Of a stretch of 64,000 bases of DNA, positions 1 to 7,061 are shown one piece after another. Under the pieces are notes generated by a model. That model did no database searches, was not told the origin of the DNA, and was given only the letters and a program-made list of their open reading frames with translations. Where the stretch lies: assembly GCF_013283195.1 (NCBI RefSeq), contig NZ_JABEKT010000001.1, forward strand, positions 1,708,509 to 1,772,508. Reading direction: 5' to 3'. Numbering within the stretch: position 1 is the stretch's first letter; the number at the start of each line of letters is the position of its first letter. The translations under genes and the position numbers were made by a program. This stretch comes from Ensifer adhaerens (GTDB taxonomy: Bacteria; Pseudomonadota; Alphaproteobacteria; Rhizobiales; Rhizobiaceae).

Positions 1-249
1 TCGTACGCCTTCAAGGCAACCGACAAGCTGAAGATCACCCCCGGTGCTCAGTACTTCGGCGATCTGAACGACGGCAACTTCGGCTTCGACAGCGGCCTCG
101 ACAAGTGGCGCGCTGGCGTGACCCTCGACTACGCGATCACCGAAGGTCTGGCGACCCGCGTGTCGGTTCAGTACGAAGACGAAGATCAAGTCGGCGGTGG
201 CTCTGAGGACCAGGTTTTTGGTTTCGTCCGCCTGCAGCGCGACTTCTAA
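1..249 (+). CDS. Outer membrane porin, C-terminal fragment
   Basis: This is the last 82 residues of a beta-barrel outer-membrane protein whose start lies left of the window. The visible part alternates polar and hydrophobic residues as in beta strands (for example AGVTLDYAITEGL followed by TRVSVQYEDE) and ends in ...LQRDF. A terminal phenylalanine after a strand is the usual recognition signal for insertion by the BAM complex. The composition and the closing strand resemble the RopA/Omp2b type of rhizobial general porin, which lets small hydrophilic solutes through the outer membrane. Two hairpins follow the stop codon. The exact porin paralogue cannot be told from this fragment, so no symbol is given. 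Confidence 0.8.
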   Translation, partial: SYAFKATDKLKITPGAQYFGDLNDGNFGFDSGLDKWRAGVTLDYAITEGLATRVSVQYEDEDQVGGGSEDQVFGFVRLQRDF

Positions 250-277
250 TCTGATCTGACCTCGGTCAGATTAGAGA

Positions 278-305
278 AGCCCGGCTTTCGAGCCGGGCTT
301 TTTCG
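278..305 (+). terminator. Rho-independent terminator after the porin gene
   Basis: A GC-rich hairpin (AGCCCGGCTT, TCG, then AGCCGGGCT, positions 278-299) is followed by a run of T at 299-304. It lies about 30 bases after the porin stop codon. A second, weaker hairpin lies just before it at 247-273 and overlaps the stop codon. Confidence 0.85.
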
Positions 306-361
306 TTTTTGCGCAAAGGTCGGTGGAGCCGTTTCGTTGTGATGAATGTCACAGGCCCTGT

Positions 362-1258
362 TTAAGCACCGCGCACAATAGTCTCCAGAAATTCAGCGAT
401 GTCTTGCTTGAGGTCACCGACATGCAGCAGTGGCGCGTGTCCCTGGCCAAGTGCGGTAACGGAAGTCATTTTCTGATGCCGACGGTGCATTTCGGTGGCT
501 GTTTCTTCGGCCAGCAACCGTGTGTTTTCTCCTCGGACGAGTAACAAAGGGTATTGGCCGAGCGCCTGAAAGGGCTCCCAGAGATCGGGCAGGGGAGTGC
601 TGTCGTCGAGTGGTAGCAACTGCTTCGCAATTGCCTGGTCAAAGTCCGGGACTGGATATCCATTTTCATCGCGGTAAATGGCGTTCGCCATGTCGCGCCA
701 ATCGGTTTCGCCAAGTACCGGAAACTCTGTGCCGTGCAAGGCTCGAAGATGAGCCGGCGCATCTTCCCAGGTCTGCGGTCTGCCACCGTTATTGAGGTAT
801 TCGCGGATTGCGAGCAATCCACCACGTTCGATCACGGGGCCGATATCGTTTAGCACCACGGCGGCAATGAGCGACGGCGTCTGTTGCGCGAGCAGATGCA
901 GGATCAATCCGCCGCGGGACGTGCCGATGAAAACTGCTCTCTCAATTCCAAGTGTATGGCAGGCCGTGATCACGTCGTTCGTTTCTACGGGGATGCTGTA
1001 GCGGCTCTTGTCCGGATCGCGCTCCGATTGTCCACGGCCGCGGTAGTCGAGGCAGAAGACAGTGCGCGAGCCACCGACCGGCGATGAGAGATGTTGTGCG
1101 AGGAAATGGAAGTCGCGGCTGTTGCGCGTGAGGCCCGCAAGGCACACGACGGGTAAAGAACCGCCAACTTCGAGCGATTTGTGGCCATAGATACGTGCGT
1201 AGAGCCGCAAGCCGTCGTTCGATAAAAAATAGCGCTCGCTAAAACCGTCCTGCCGCAT
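362..1258 (-). CDS. Alpha/beta-fold hydrolase
   Basis: A 298-residue protein with the alpha/beta hydrolase layout: an oxyanion-hole strand ending in VVCLAGLTRNS, a DYRGRGQS turn, the nucleophile elbow GTSRGG with Ser near residue 114, and a C-terminal GQGHAP in which His near residue 274 would complete the triad. The substrate cannot be predicted; related proteins are annotated as esterases or lyase-like hydrolases. The ATG at 1258 is preferred over an in-frame start 45 bases upstream because AGGAAAGG lies at a suitable distance before it. No signal peptide is visible, so it is probably cytoplasmic. It is transcribed towards the porin gene as a single gene, with a repeat-bearing spacer behind it. 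Confidence 0.85.
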   Translation of the reverse strand: MRQDGFSERYFLSNDGLRLYARIYGHKSLEVGGSLPVVCLAGLTRNSRDFHFLAQHLSSPVGGSRTVFCLDYRGRGQSERDPDKSRYSIPVETNDVITACHTLGIERAVFIGTSRGGLILHLLAQQTPSLIAAVVLNDIGPVIERGGLLAIREYLNNGGRPQTWEDAPAHLRALHGTEFPVLGETDWRDMANAIYRDENGYPVPDFDQAIAKQLLPLDDSTPLPDLWEPFQALGQYPLLLVRGENTRLLAEETATEMHRRHQKMTSVTALGQGHAPLLHVGDLKQDIAEFLETIVRGA

Positions 1259-1303
1259 GGCTCTGGCCTTTCCTCTGATCGTCAAAGAGAGAATAGAGCG
1301 CAT

Positions 1304-1694
1304 TCGGGGAAAGTGCGAAGAGCTTCTTCGTCAGAAAATTTGTAAAAACAAAGAGGTAGAGCTGTTTCGGTGACCCCGTTCGAGCTTGAACAACTTTAGT
1401 GACCGCGCTTGGGTCGCCATGTCGTGATGCCGCGACCTTTGTCAGTGCGACAGGCGTAAGCATGGGGGTGAAAAATCGCGCTCCCGCAGTTTGCCAGCGT
1501 AAATTTTAGAGCATGTCGCGCAAAAGTGTGCCGCGGTTTTGCGATAACGACATGCGCAAAAACAAGAACTTAAAGCGCACCAAGCGAATCTGAAAGATCG
1601 CGAAGCGCTTAACTGCGCAGATGTCTTGCTGCAGTGGCTTGAGTGGACGCCCGTCTCGGGCGTTTACCAGGGGCTTTGCTGCCGTTTCACGTCG
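1304..1694. other. 391-bp intergenic region containing a palindromic repeat
   Basis: No convincing gene is present between the hydrolase and the transglycosylase. The right half holds a mosaic palindromic repeat (1508-1612) and a small hairpin with arms ACGCCCG and CGGGCGT at 1647-1663. That hairpin could end transcription of the transglycosylase gene, though no T-run follows it on the minus strand. The left half should contain the promoter of the hydrolase gene; I see no clear consensus boxes. Confidence 0.6.
1508..1612. repeat. Rhizobial mosaic palindromic intergenic element
   Basis: GCATGTCG at 1512-1519 is matched by CGACATGC at 1549-1556, giving a dyad with a central TTTTGCGATAA segment. 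A second palindromic part follows, in which TTAAAGCGC near 1570 is mirrored by GCGCTTAA near 1607. From memory, this wording (AGAGCATGTCGCGCAAAAG and onward) is a recurring intergenic repeat in Rhizobiales genomes of the RIME type. The family name is recollection; the dyads are seen directly. Confidence 0.6.
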
Positions 1695-3767
1695 CTAGGA
1701 CGGTGAACGTCCCATCCTGAGATCTTCAACGATATCAGCGCTTTGGCCGAGCCGCACCTTGTAGACCTGGTAGTTTTCCATGACACGCTGGACATAATTG
1801 CGCGTTTCCTGGAACGGGATGCGCTCGATCCAGTCGACGACCTCGTCGATTGGCTTGCCGCGGGGATCGCCATAGCGGCTGAGCCAGTCCGGGACGCGGC
1901 GCGGGCCGGCATTGTAGGCGATGAAGGTGAGAATGTAGGACCCGCCGAAGCTGTTGATCTGTTCGCCGAGATAATGCGCGCCGAGGGTGGCGTTGTATCC
2001 GGCATCGCTCGTCAACCTGTCCTTGGAATAGGCAAGACCGTAGCGGCTTGCCACGCCTTTGGCGGTTCCCGGCAGCAGCTGCAGCAGGCCTCGCGCGTTG
2101 GCGGTTGAGACAGCCGCAGGATTGAAGGCGCTTTCCTGGCGCGCGATCGCATAGGCGAGCGCCTTGCCCGAGCCGTCGATGTTGGCGGTCGGCGGGATGA
2201 CGCCGACGGGAAAGGCGAGGGCTGCGACGTCGATGCCGCGGCCGAAGGCCGTCTTGCCGATCTGAAGCGAAAGCTGGTGATTGCGGGTTTTTTCGGCGCG
2301 GGCCGAAAGGATGGCCAACTCGCCAGGGCTTGTCAGTTCCTCGGCCAATGCCCGGTAGATGCTGTCGGCGCGCCAGCCGTGGCCTGCCGATTCGAGCCGT
2401 GAGATGGCGCGAACCGCCTCGCGGCTTTCGAAACGGGCGCGGTCTTCGGCTGAGGGCGCCGGATAGGTCACGTTAAGCACCTTGCGGCCGAGCCGTGCGG
2501 CCGCGAGCTGGCCGTAGAACGTGCCTGGAAACCGGGCGGCATTGGCGAAATAGTCCTTGGCGTTCCCCGGTCCACCGGCTTCCGCCGATCGTCCAAGCCA
2601 GTACCAGGCGCGCGATGCGGAAAGCGGTCTGGTGGAAACATCGAGAATGCGTCGGAAATGCCGCGCGGCGGCAGCCGGGTCTTCCTTGCCACGCAGTGCG
2701 TACCAGCCGGCATGAAACTCCGCATCGACGATATCGGTCGCTTCGGTTGCCCTGTGGTTGGCGGCGACCTGATAGGCGCCGCGGAAATCCCCCTTGTCAA
2801 GCAGCCCGCGGCTGATGATCCGCTGCTCGGTCCACCACTCTCCGGGATTGATCAGCGCGTCCTCGTCGCTTGGCATCGTCGCCAGCAGCTTGGCGGCCTC
2901 CGCATACTTGTCCTGTTTGCGGAGGTTCTCGATGCGGATAAACAGGTAGGCTGGGTCCTTATGCCAAGAGGGGTCCACCGCCGATATCAGCGCCGTGGCA
3001 TTGGTGCCGCCACGGTTGACCGCCGCCCAGGCGCGATAGAGAGACTGCGCCTTGCCAAGATCGCTGAAGCGTTCCGCCTGCTCGACGCGATTGCGATAAA
3101 GCAGCATCGCCATTCGCCGTCTGTGATCGGCGACTGTCAGCAGGCCCGAAAATTCGGAAAGGATCTGGGTCTCCACATCCTTGTCGAGCCCTTGCTTGAA
3201 CCAGAGCGCACGCAAGCGCGTGGCGGCCGTCGCACTTTGCCCCTGGGCCACAAGCGCGCGGGCAAGAATGATCGTGCCTTCCGTGGTTTCAGGCTGTGTC
3301 TGGCCGAAGGCCGCAACAACGTCGGCTGCCTGCGGGTTCTCGCGATAGAGAGCACGTTCGGAGTTGGCACGCAGCGATTTGAGGCCGGGCCACCCCTGCA
3401 GTTCGCGCTGGGCACTGGCGATTTCGAAGGAGCGGATGCCGCGTTGGCCCGAGACGGCGATCGCCCAGGTCAGAATGTGACGGTCGAGCGTGCCGTCAGC
3501 CATGCGGTTTCGCACGGCGATTGCCGTGGCGGGGTCCTTGTTGGAAAGCGCGTTCAGCCCGAGTTTCAGCTCACTTTGGATCGGCGATGGCGTTGCGTGG
3601 ATCGCGCCGGTGATGTCCTTACCGGAAACGCGACCAGCCTTGTCAGAGATCGCCGGTTTGGCGCCCGGTACCGGCACTTTGTTTGGGGGCTCGGAAGAAA
3701 GGGCCGACGAGGCCAGAAGCGCTGCGCCGACCATGGCGGCGACAGGCAGAAGAATTGATCCGCGCAT
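1695..3767 (-). CDS. Soluble lytic murein transglycosylase (Slt family)
   Basis: A 690-residue periplasmic enzyme that cleaves the MurNAc-GlcNAc bond of peptidoglycan to form 1,6-anhydro ends. The N-terminus is a signal peptide (MRGSILLPVAAMVGAALLAS). A long alpha-helical superhelical region (about residues 60-520) precedes the lysozyme-like SLT domain. In that domain AIARQESAFNP carries the catalytic Glu (about residue 545), followed by ARGLLQLLPGTA and the IAYNAGPRRVP motif. The length suits the Slt70 group. The ATG at 3767 is taken as the start; a TTG directly before it is less likely. The gene stands alone. A weak hairpin lies about 30 bases after the stop codon. Confidence 0.93.
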   Translation of the reverse strand: MRGSILLPVAAMVGAALLASSALSSEPPNKVPVPGAKPAISDKAGRVSGKDITGAIHATPSPIQSELKLGLNALSNKDPATAIAVRNRMADGTLDRHILTWAIAVSGQRGIRSFEIASAQRELQGWPGLKSLRANSERALYRENPQAADVVAAFGQTQPETTEGTIILARALVAQGQSATAATRLRALWFKQGLDKDVETQILSEFSGLLTVADHRRRMAMLLYRNRVEQAERFSDLGKAQSLYRAWAAVNRGGTNATALISAVDPSWHKDPAYLFIRIENLRKQDKYAEAAKLLATMPSDEDALINPGEWWTEQRIISRGLLDKGDFRGAYQVAANHRATEATDIVDAEFHAGWYALRGKEDPAAAARHFRRILDVSTRPLSASRAWYWLGRSAEAGGPGNAKDYFANAARFPGTFYGQLAAARLGRKVLNVTYPAPSAEDRARFESREAVRAISRLESAGHGWRADSIYRALAEELTSPGELAILSARAEKTRNHQLSLQIGKTAFGRGIDVAALAFPVGVIPPTANIDGSGKALAYAIARQESAFNPAAVSTANARGLLQLLPGTAKGVASRYGLAYSKDRLTSDAGYNATLGAHYLGEQINSFGGSYILTFIAYNAGPRRVPDWLSRYGDPRGKPIDEVVDWIERIPFQETRNYVQRVMENYQVYKVRLGQSADIVEDLRMGRSPS

Positions 3768-4063
3768 CAAGAGCCCCGTGTTTCCCCGTGTCTCGCATTC
3801 ATTTGCCGCCGGATTGCCTAACGAAAGGTTACCGGGATTTACCGATCATCGCAATTGCATCGCCGGGCGCCTTAGTACCGGATGGCAAGCGACGAGGATT
3901 ATACGGCTTCAACGTCAAGCTTTTACGTGAAAACCGGCATGAAATGCCGTGTCACGGCGCTTGCCGCAGCCCCCTCACATGATTATGGTGCGGCAGTTTT
4001 TTAACCGTCGATTACGGCCAAAGCGTGAGTGTGCTTGCGTCTTTGAGCCGTCAGGAGTTGTGC

Positions 4064-4948
4064 ATGTTCAAGGGTTCCATTCCCGCTCTCGTAACACCGT
4101 TTACCGCCGCGGGCGCTGTGGATGCGGAAGGTTTCGTCGCGCATGTGGAATGGCAGATAAAAGAGGGCAGCACTGGCCTCGTGCCCGTCGGCACGACTGG
4201 CGAATCCCCGACCCTTTCGCATTCCGAGCACAAGCAGGTCGTCGAACTCTGCATCAAGGCGGCCGCCGGGCGAGTGCCCGTGATTGCCGGCGCCGGCTCC
4301 AACAACACCATCGAAGCCGTCGAGCTTGCGCAACATGCCGAAAAGGCGGGTGCGGATGCGGTGCTTGTCGTCACGCCTTACTACAACAAGCCGACGCAGA
4401 AGGGCCTGTTCGCCCACTTTTCGGCGATCGCGGAAAGCGTGAAGCTGCCGATCGTCATCTATAATATCCCCGGCCGTTCCGTCGTCGACATGAGCGTCGA
4501 AACGATGGCTGCGCTCGCCAAGGCCTACCCGACGATCATTGGCGTCAAGGATGCGACCGGCAAGATCGAACGCGTATCCGAGCAGCGCATGGCCTGCGGC
4601 AAGGATTTCGTCCAGCTTTCCGGCGAAGACGCAACGGCGCTCGGCTTCAACGCCCATGGCGGCGTCGGCTGCATCTCGGTGACGGCAAACGTCGCGCCGC
4701 GGCTTTGTGCTGAATTCCAGCAGGCCACGCTTGCCGGCGACTATGCGAAGGCGCTGGACTATCAAGACAAGTTGATGCCGCTGCACAAGGCCATCTTCAT
4801 GGAGCCTGGCCTTTGCGGCGCCAAGTACGCGCTGAACCGTCTCGGCCGCATGAGCCGCGCTGTTCGTTCGCCGTTGCTTTCGACACTCGAGCCAGCAACG
4901 GAAGCCGCAATCGATTCGGCGCTCAGGCATGCAGGATTGATGAACTGA
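4064..4948 (+). CDS. dapA: 4-hydroxy-tetrahydrodipicolinate synthase
   Basis: A 294-residue TIM-barrel aldolase that condenses pyruvate with aspartate semialdehyde, the first committed step of lysine and diaminopimelate synthesis. The Schiff-base Lys162 is in GVKDATG, Tyr133 is in VIYNIPGRS, and the substrate loop [10 protein letters not shown] lies at residues 42-51; these match family positions closely. AGGAG at 4053-4057 sits six bases before the ATG at 4064, which supports this start over a GTG further upstream. The stop codon overlaps the start of smpB by one base (TGATG), so the two are translationally coupled. Confidence 0.97.
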   Translation: MFKGSIPALVTPFTAAGAVDAEGFVAHVEWQIKEGSTGLVPVGTTGESPTLSHSEHKQVVELCIKAAAGRVPVIAGAGSNNTIEAVELAQHAEKAGADAVLVVTPYYNKPTQKGLFAHFSAIAESVKLPIVIYNIPGRSVVDMSVETMAALAKAYPTIIGVKDATGKIERVSEQRMACGKDFVQLSGEDATALGFNAHGGVGCISVTANVAPRLCAEFQQATLAGDYAKALDYQDKLMPLHKAIFMEPGLCGAKYALNRLGRMSRAVRSPLLSTLEPATEAAIDSALRHAGLMN

Positions 4949-5427
4949 TGGCACCCAAGGGAAGCCAGCGCACAGTCAAGAAAATTGTCGCGGAAAACCG
5001 CAAGGCCCGCTTCAACTACGAGATCGTCGATACCTACGAGGCCGGTATGGTTCTGACCGGAACCGAGGTCAAGTCGCTGCGCGAAGGCAAGGCAAATATT
5101 GCGGAATCCTACGCCACCGACGAGGGCGGGGAGATCTGGCTGATCAATTCCTATCTGCCGGAATACCTGCAGGCAAACCGCTTCAACCACGAGCCTCGCC
5201 GTCGGCGCAAGCTGTTGCTGTCCAAGCGCGAGGTCAACCGGCTGCAGGGCGCCGTCAACCGTGAAGGCATGTCGCTCATTCCGCTCAAGATCTATTTCAA
5301 CGATCAGGGCAGGGCCAAGCTTGAATTGGCGCTGGGCAAGGGCAAGAAGTTGCACGACAAGCGCGAAAGCGCCAAGGAGCGCGATTGGAACCGGCAGAAG
5401 AGCCGGTTGCTCAAGGACCGGGGCTGA
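4948..5427 (+). CDS. smpB: SsrA-binding protein SmpB
   Basis: A 159-residue protein that binds tmRNA and brings it to stalled ribosomes for trans-translation. The sequence has the typical basic start ([19 protein letters not shown]), the barrel strand [23 protein letters not shown], and a lysine- and arginine-rich C-terminal tail ([26 protein letters not shown]) that becomes structured in the ribosomal decoding centre. It starts on the overlapping ATG of dapA (TGATG), an arrangement common in alphaproteobacteria. The tmRNA gene itself was not found in this window. Confidence 0.97.
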   Translation: MAPKGSQRTVKKIVAENRKARFNYEIVDTYEAGMVLTGTEVKSLREGKANIAESYATDEGGEIWLINSYLPEYLQANRFNHEPRRRRKLLLSKREVNRLQGAVNREGMSLIPLKIYFNDQGRAKLELALGKGKKLHDKRESAKERDWNRQKSRLLKDRG

Positions 5428-5498
5428 ACGCAGCCCCGCGCTCGCCACGGCGCGGACGTGGCTCTTTCTTTACTGATTGGCGAGTGGTGGGGTTGGGC

Positions 5499-6080
5499 TC
5501 AGATCTCGACGGGGTCTGCCACTGGCTCGATATGCTGGCGGGGGGTGCGCTCGGACGGGTCGCGGCCGATTTCCGCGCGCAGCGTGACGAGATCGATAAA
5601 GTGATCGGCCTGGCGACGCAGGTCATCGGCGATCATTGGCGGCTGGGTCGACATCGTCGACACGACCGAGACCTTTCGACCCTTGCGCTGCAGCGCCTCG
5701 ACGAGCGTGGTGAAGTCGCCATCGCCCGAGAAGATCACCAGGTGATCAACGGTTTCCGATTGTTCCATGGCGTCGATCGCGAGTTCGATGTCCATGTTGC
5801 CCTTGATCTTGCGACGGCCGAGCGAGTCGGTGAATTCCTTGGCCGGCTTGGTCACGACCTTGTAGCCGTTGTAGTCCAGCCAGTCGATCAGCGGACGGAT
5901 CGAAGAATATTCCTGGTCCTCGATGAGAGCCGTGTAGTAGTAGGCGCGCAGCAAGTAGCCGCGTTTCTGAAATGCCTTGAGCAGTTTGCGATAATCGATG
6001 TCGAAACCGAGGCTCTTCGATGCGGCGTAGAGATTGGCGCCGTCGATAAAAAGAGCGATCTTCTCGCGTGGATCAAACAT
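5499..6080 (-). CDS. NYN-domain (LabA/DUF88-type) protein
   Basis: A 193-residue protein with the PIN-like NYN fold: IALFIDGANLY near the N-terminus (Asp13 in FIDGAN), NMDIELAIDAME in the middle, and the acidic FSGDGDFTTLVEAL motif. These aspartates usually coordinate a divalent metal in RNA-cleaving NYN proteins, so a role in RNA processing is plausible but unproven. AGGAATAACG precedes the ATG at 6080. It is convergent with dapA-smpB. The final 30 residues (RDPSERTPRQHIEPVADPVEI) are polar and probably disordered. Confidence 0.88.
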   Translation of the reverse strand: MFDPREKIALFIDGANLYAASKSLGFDIDYRKLLKAFQKRGYLLRAYYYTALIEDQEYSSIRPLIDWLDYNGYKVVTKPAKEFTDSLGRRKIKGNMDIELAIDAMEQSETVDHLVIFSGDGDFTTLVEALQRKGRKVSVVSTMSTQPPMIADDLRRQADHFIDLVTLRAEIGRDPSERTPRQHIEPVADPVEI

Positions 6081-6550
6081 CGTTATTCCTTTTTAGTGCG
6101 CATCTCGCTCGGCTAAGCGGCCCTTCGGCGAATGCGCGAAAATACGTCGATTACATTAATAATTGCTGATATTGCAAATAATGTAGTTAACCACTTGCAT
6201 TATTCCAAGCGGCTTCCCGCGAATATAGCTAGTTTTAGCAGTTGCTGCAGTTCGTCCACATCGCAAGTCTGCAGTTTCTACCAGACGTTTCCGGTCTGCA
6301 TTTGGAAGTGCAACCAGGGTATGTATTCGCGAAGTCTAGCCCGCCCGCGTGGCATTTTACCATGCAACACGGGGTGATGTGAGCGCTCAGTGCAGGAAAA
6401 ACTTGAACTCCTGTTGTTTTGATTGTATCCGAGCGGCTAATTCCAGAAATCGGAGCCGATGAGGCCGTCATCCGGCGGCCGTTCCGGTCTCGTGTCGTTA
6501 ATCCGTGCTGCGGCGATGATCGCCGCGCTTTGAGCCCAAAAGGACAGGCA
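6081..6550. other. 470-bp intergenic region upstream of rpoZ, partly A+T-rich
   Basis: This spacer separates the divergent NYN and rpoZ genes. The stretch 6140-6260 is clearly richer in A+T than the rest of the window and contains dyads: ACATTA (6153-6158) with TAATGT (6179-6184), enclosing TTGC (6163-6166) and GCAA (6174-6177), and AATAATG (6177-6183) with CATTATT (6198-6204). Short open frames here lack a ribosome binding site and normal codon use, so I do not call a gene. It must hold the promoters of both neighbours and could hide a small RNA. Confidence 0.5.
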
Positions 6551-6958
6551 ATGGCCCGCGTCACCGTCGAAGATTGCATTGACAAGGTCGACAACCGTTT
6601 CGAACTCGTGCTGCTCGCCAGCCACCGCGCCCGCCTGATCTCGCAGGGCGCAGCGATCACCATCGATCGCGACAATGACAAGAACCCCGTGGTCGCACTG
6701 CGCGAAATCGCCGACGAGACCCTCTCGCCGGGCGACCTCAAGGAAGACCTGATCCATTCGCTGCAGAAGCATGTCGAAGTGGACGAGCCCGAGCCCGATC
6801 CGGCTTCGCTGGTTCAGGCCGATGCCGACACGACGTTTGCCGCGACGGCGGAAGACGACGATCAGCCGGAAGCAATCACCTTCGACCGCATGTCGGAAGA
6901 AGAGCTGCTGGCCGGCATCGAGGGCCTGGTGCCCCCGGAAAAGAGCGACGACTACTGA
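6551..6958 (+). CDS. rpoZ: DNA-directed RNA polymerase omega subunit
   Basis: A 135-residue omega subunit that helps assemble and stabilise the beta-prime subunit and, in many bacteria, forms part of a ppGpp site. The N-terminus [28 protein letters not shown] and the following [14 protein letters not shown] are highly characteristic. The acidic C-terminal tail ([26 protein letters not shown]) is the long alphaproteobacterial version. AGGACAGGCA precedes the ATG. It lies directly upstream of rsh, the usual pairing of omega with the ppGpp synthetase, but a terminator-like hairpin stands between them. Confidence 0.96.
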   Translation: MARVTVEDCIDKVDNRFELVLLASHRARLISQGAAITIDRDNDKNPVVALREIADETLSPGDLKEDLIHSLQKHVEVDEPEPDPASLVQADADTTFAATAEDDDQPEAITFDRMSEEELLAGIEGLVPPEKSDDY

Positions 6959-6999
6959 GATCCGTAACGGAACAAACGTTCCCGCGTGTTATCAAAGCA

Positions 7000-7032
7000 G
7001 TGCGCCACTCGTATGATTGGCGCACTTTTTTT
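7000..7032 (+). terminator. Terminator or attenuator between rpoZ and rsh
   Basis: GTGCGCCA (7000-7007) pairs with TGGCGCAC (7018-7025) across a ten-base loop, followed directly by seven T residues (7026-7032). It stands 42 bases after the rpoZ stop and 30 bases before the rsh start. Transcription of rsh from the rpoZ promoter would therefore be reduced rather than abolished, unless rsh has its own promoter. Confidence 0.8.
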
Positions 7033-7061
7033 ATTGTCTTTTCCCACGGAGCCGCCCGCGA

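Noticed and set aside
2658-3758. Long open frame antisense to the lytic transglycosylase
   Set aside because: It mirrors a well-supported gene. Long antisense frames arise from the G+C-rich third-position bias here; the translation is Arg/Gly/Ala-rich with no recognisable motif.
6132-6377. 81-codon frame in the A+T-rich spacer before rpoZ
   Set aside because: No ribosome binding site, odd composition (Ser/Cys-rich) and codon use unlike neighbouring genes.
6081-6550. tmRNA (two-piece ssrA) near smpB
   Set aside because: A tag-coding sequence of the ANDN type and the tRNA-like ends were looked for in the spacer and not found.
6969-6990. ECF-type promoter GGAAC upstream of rsh
   Set aside because: GGAAC at 6969-6973 has TT only 15 bases later, too short for the consensus, and it lies before the rpoZ-rsh terminator.
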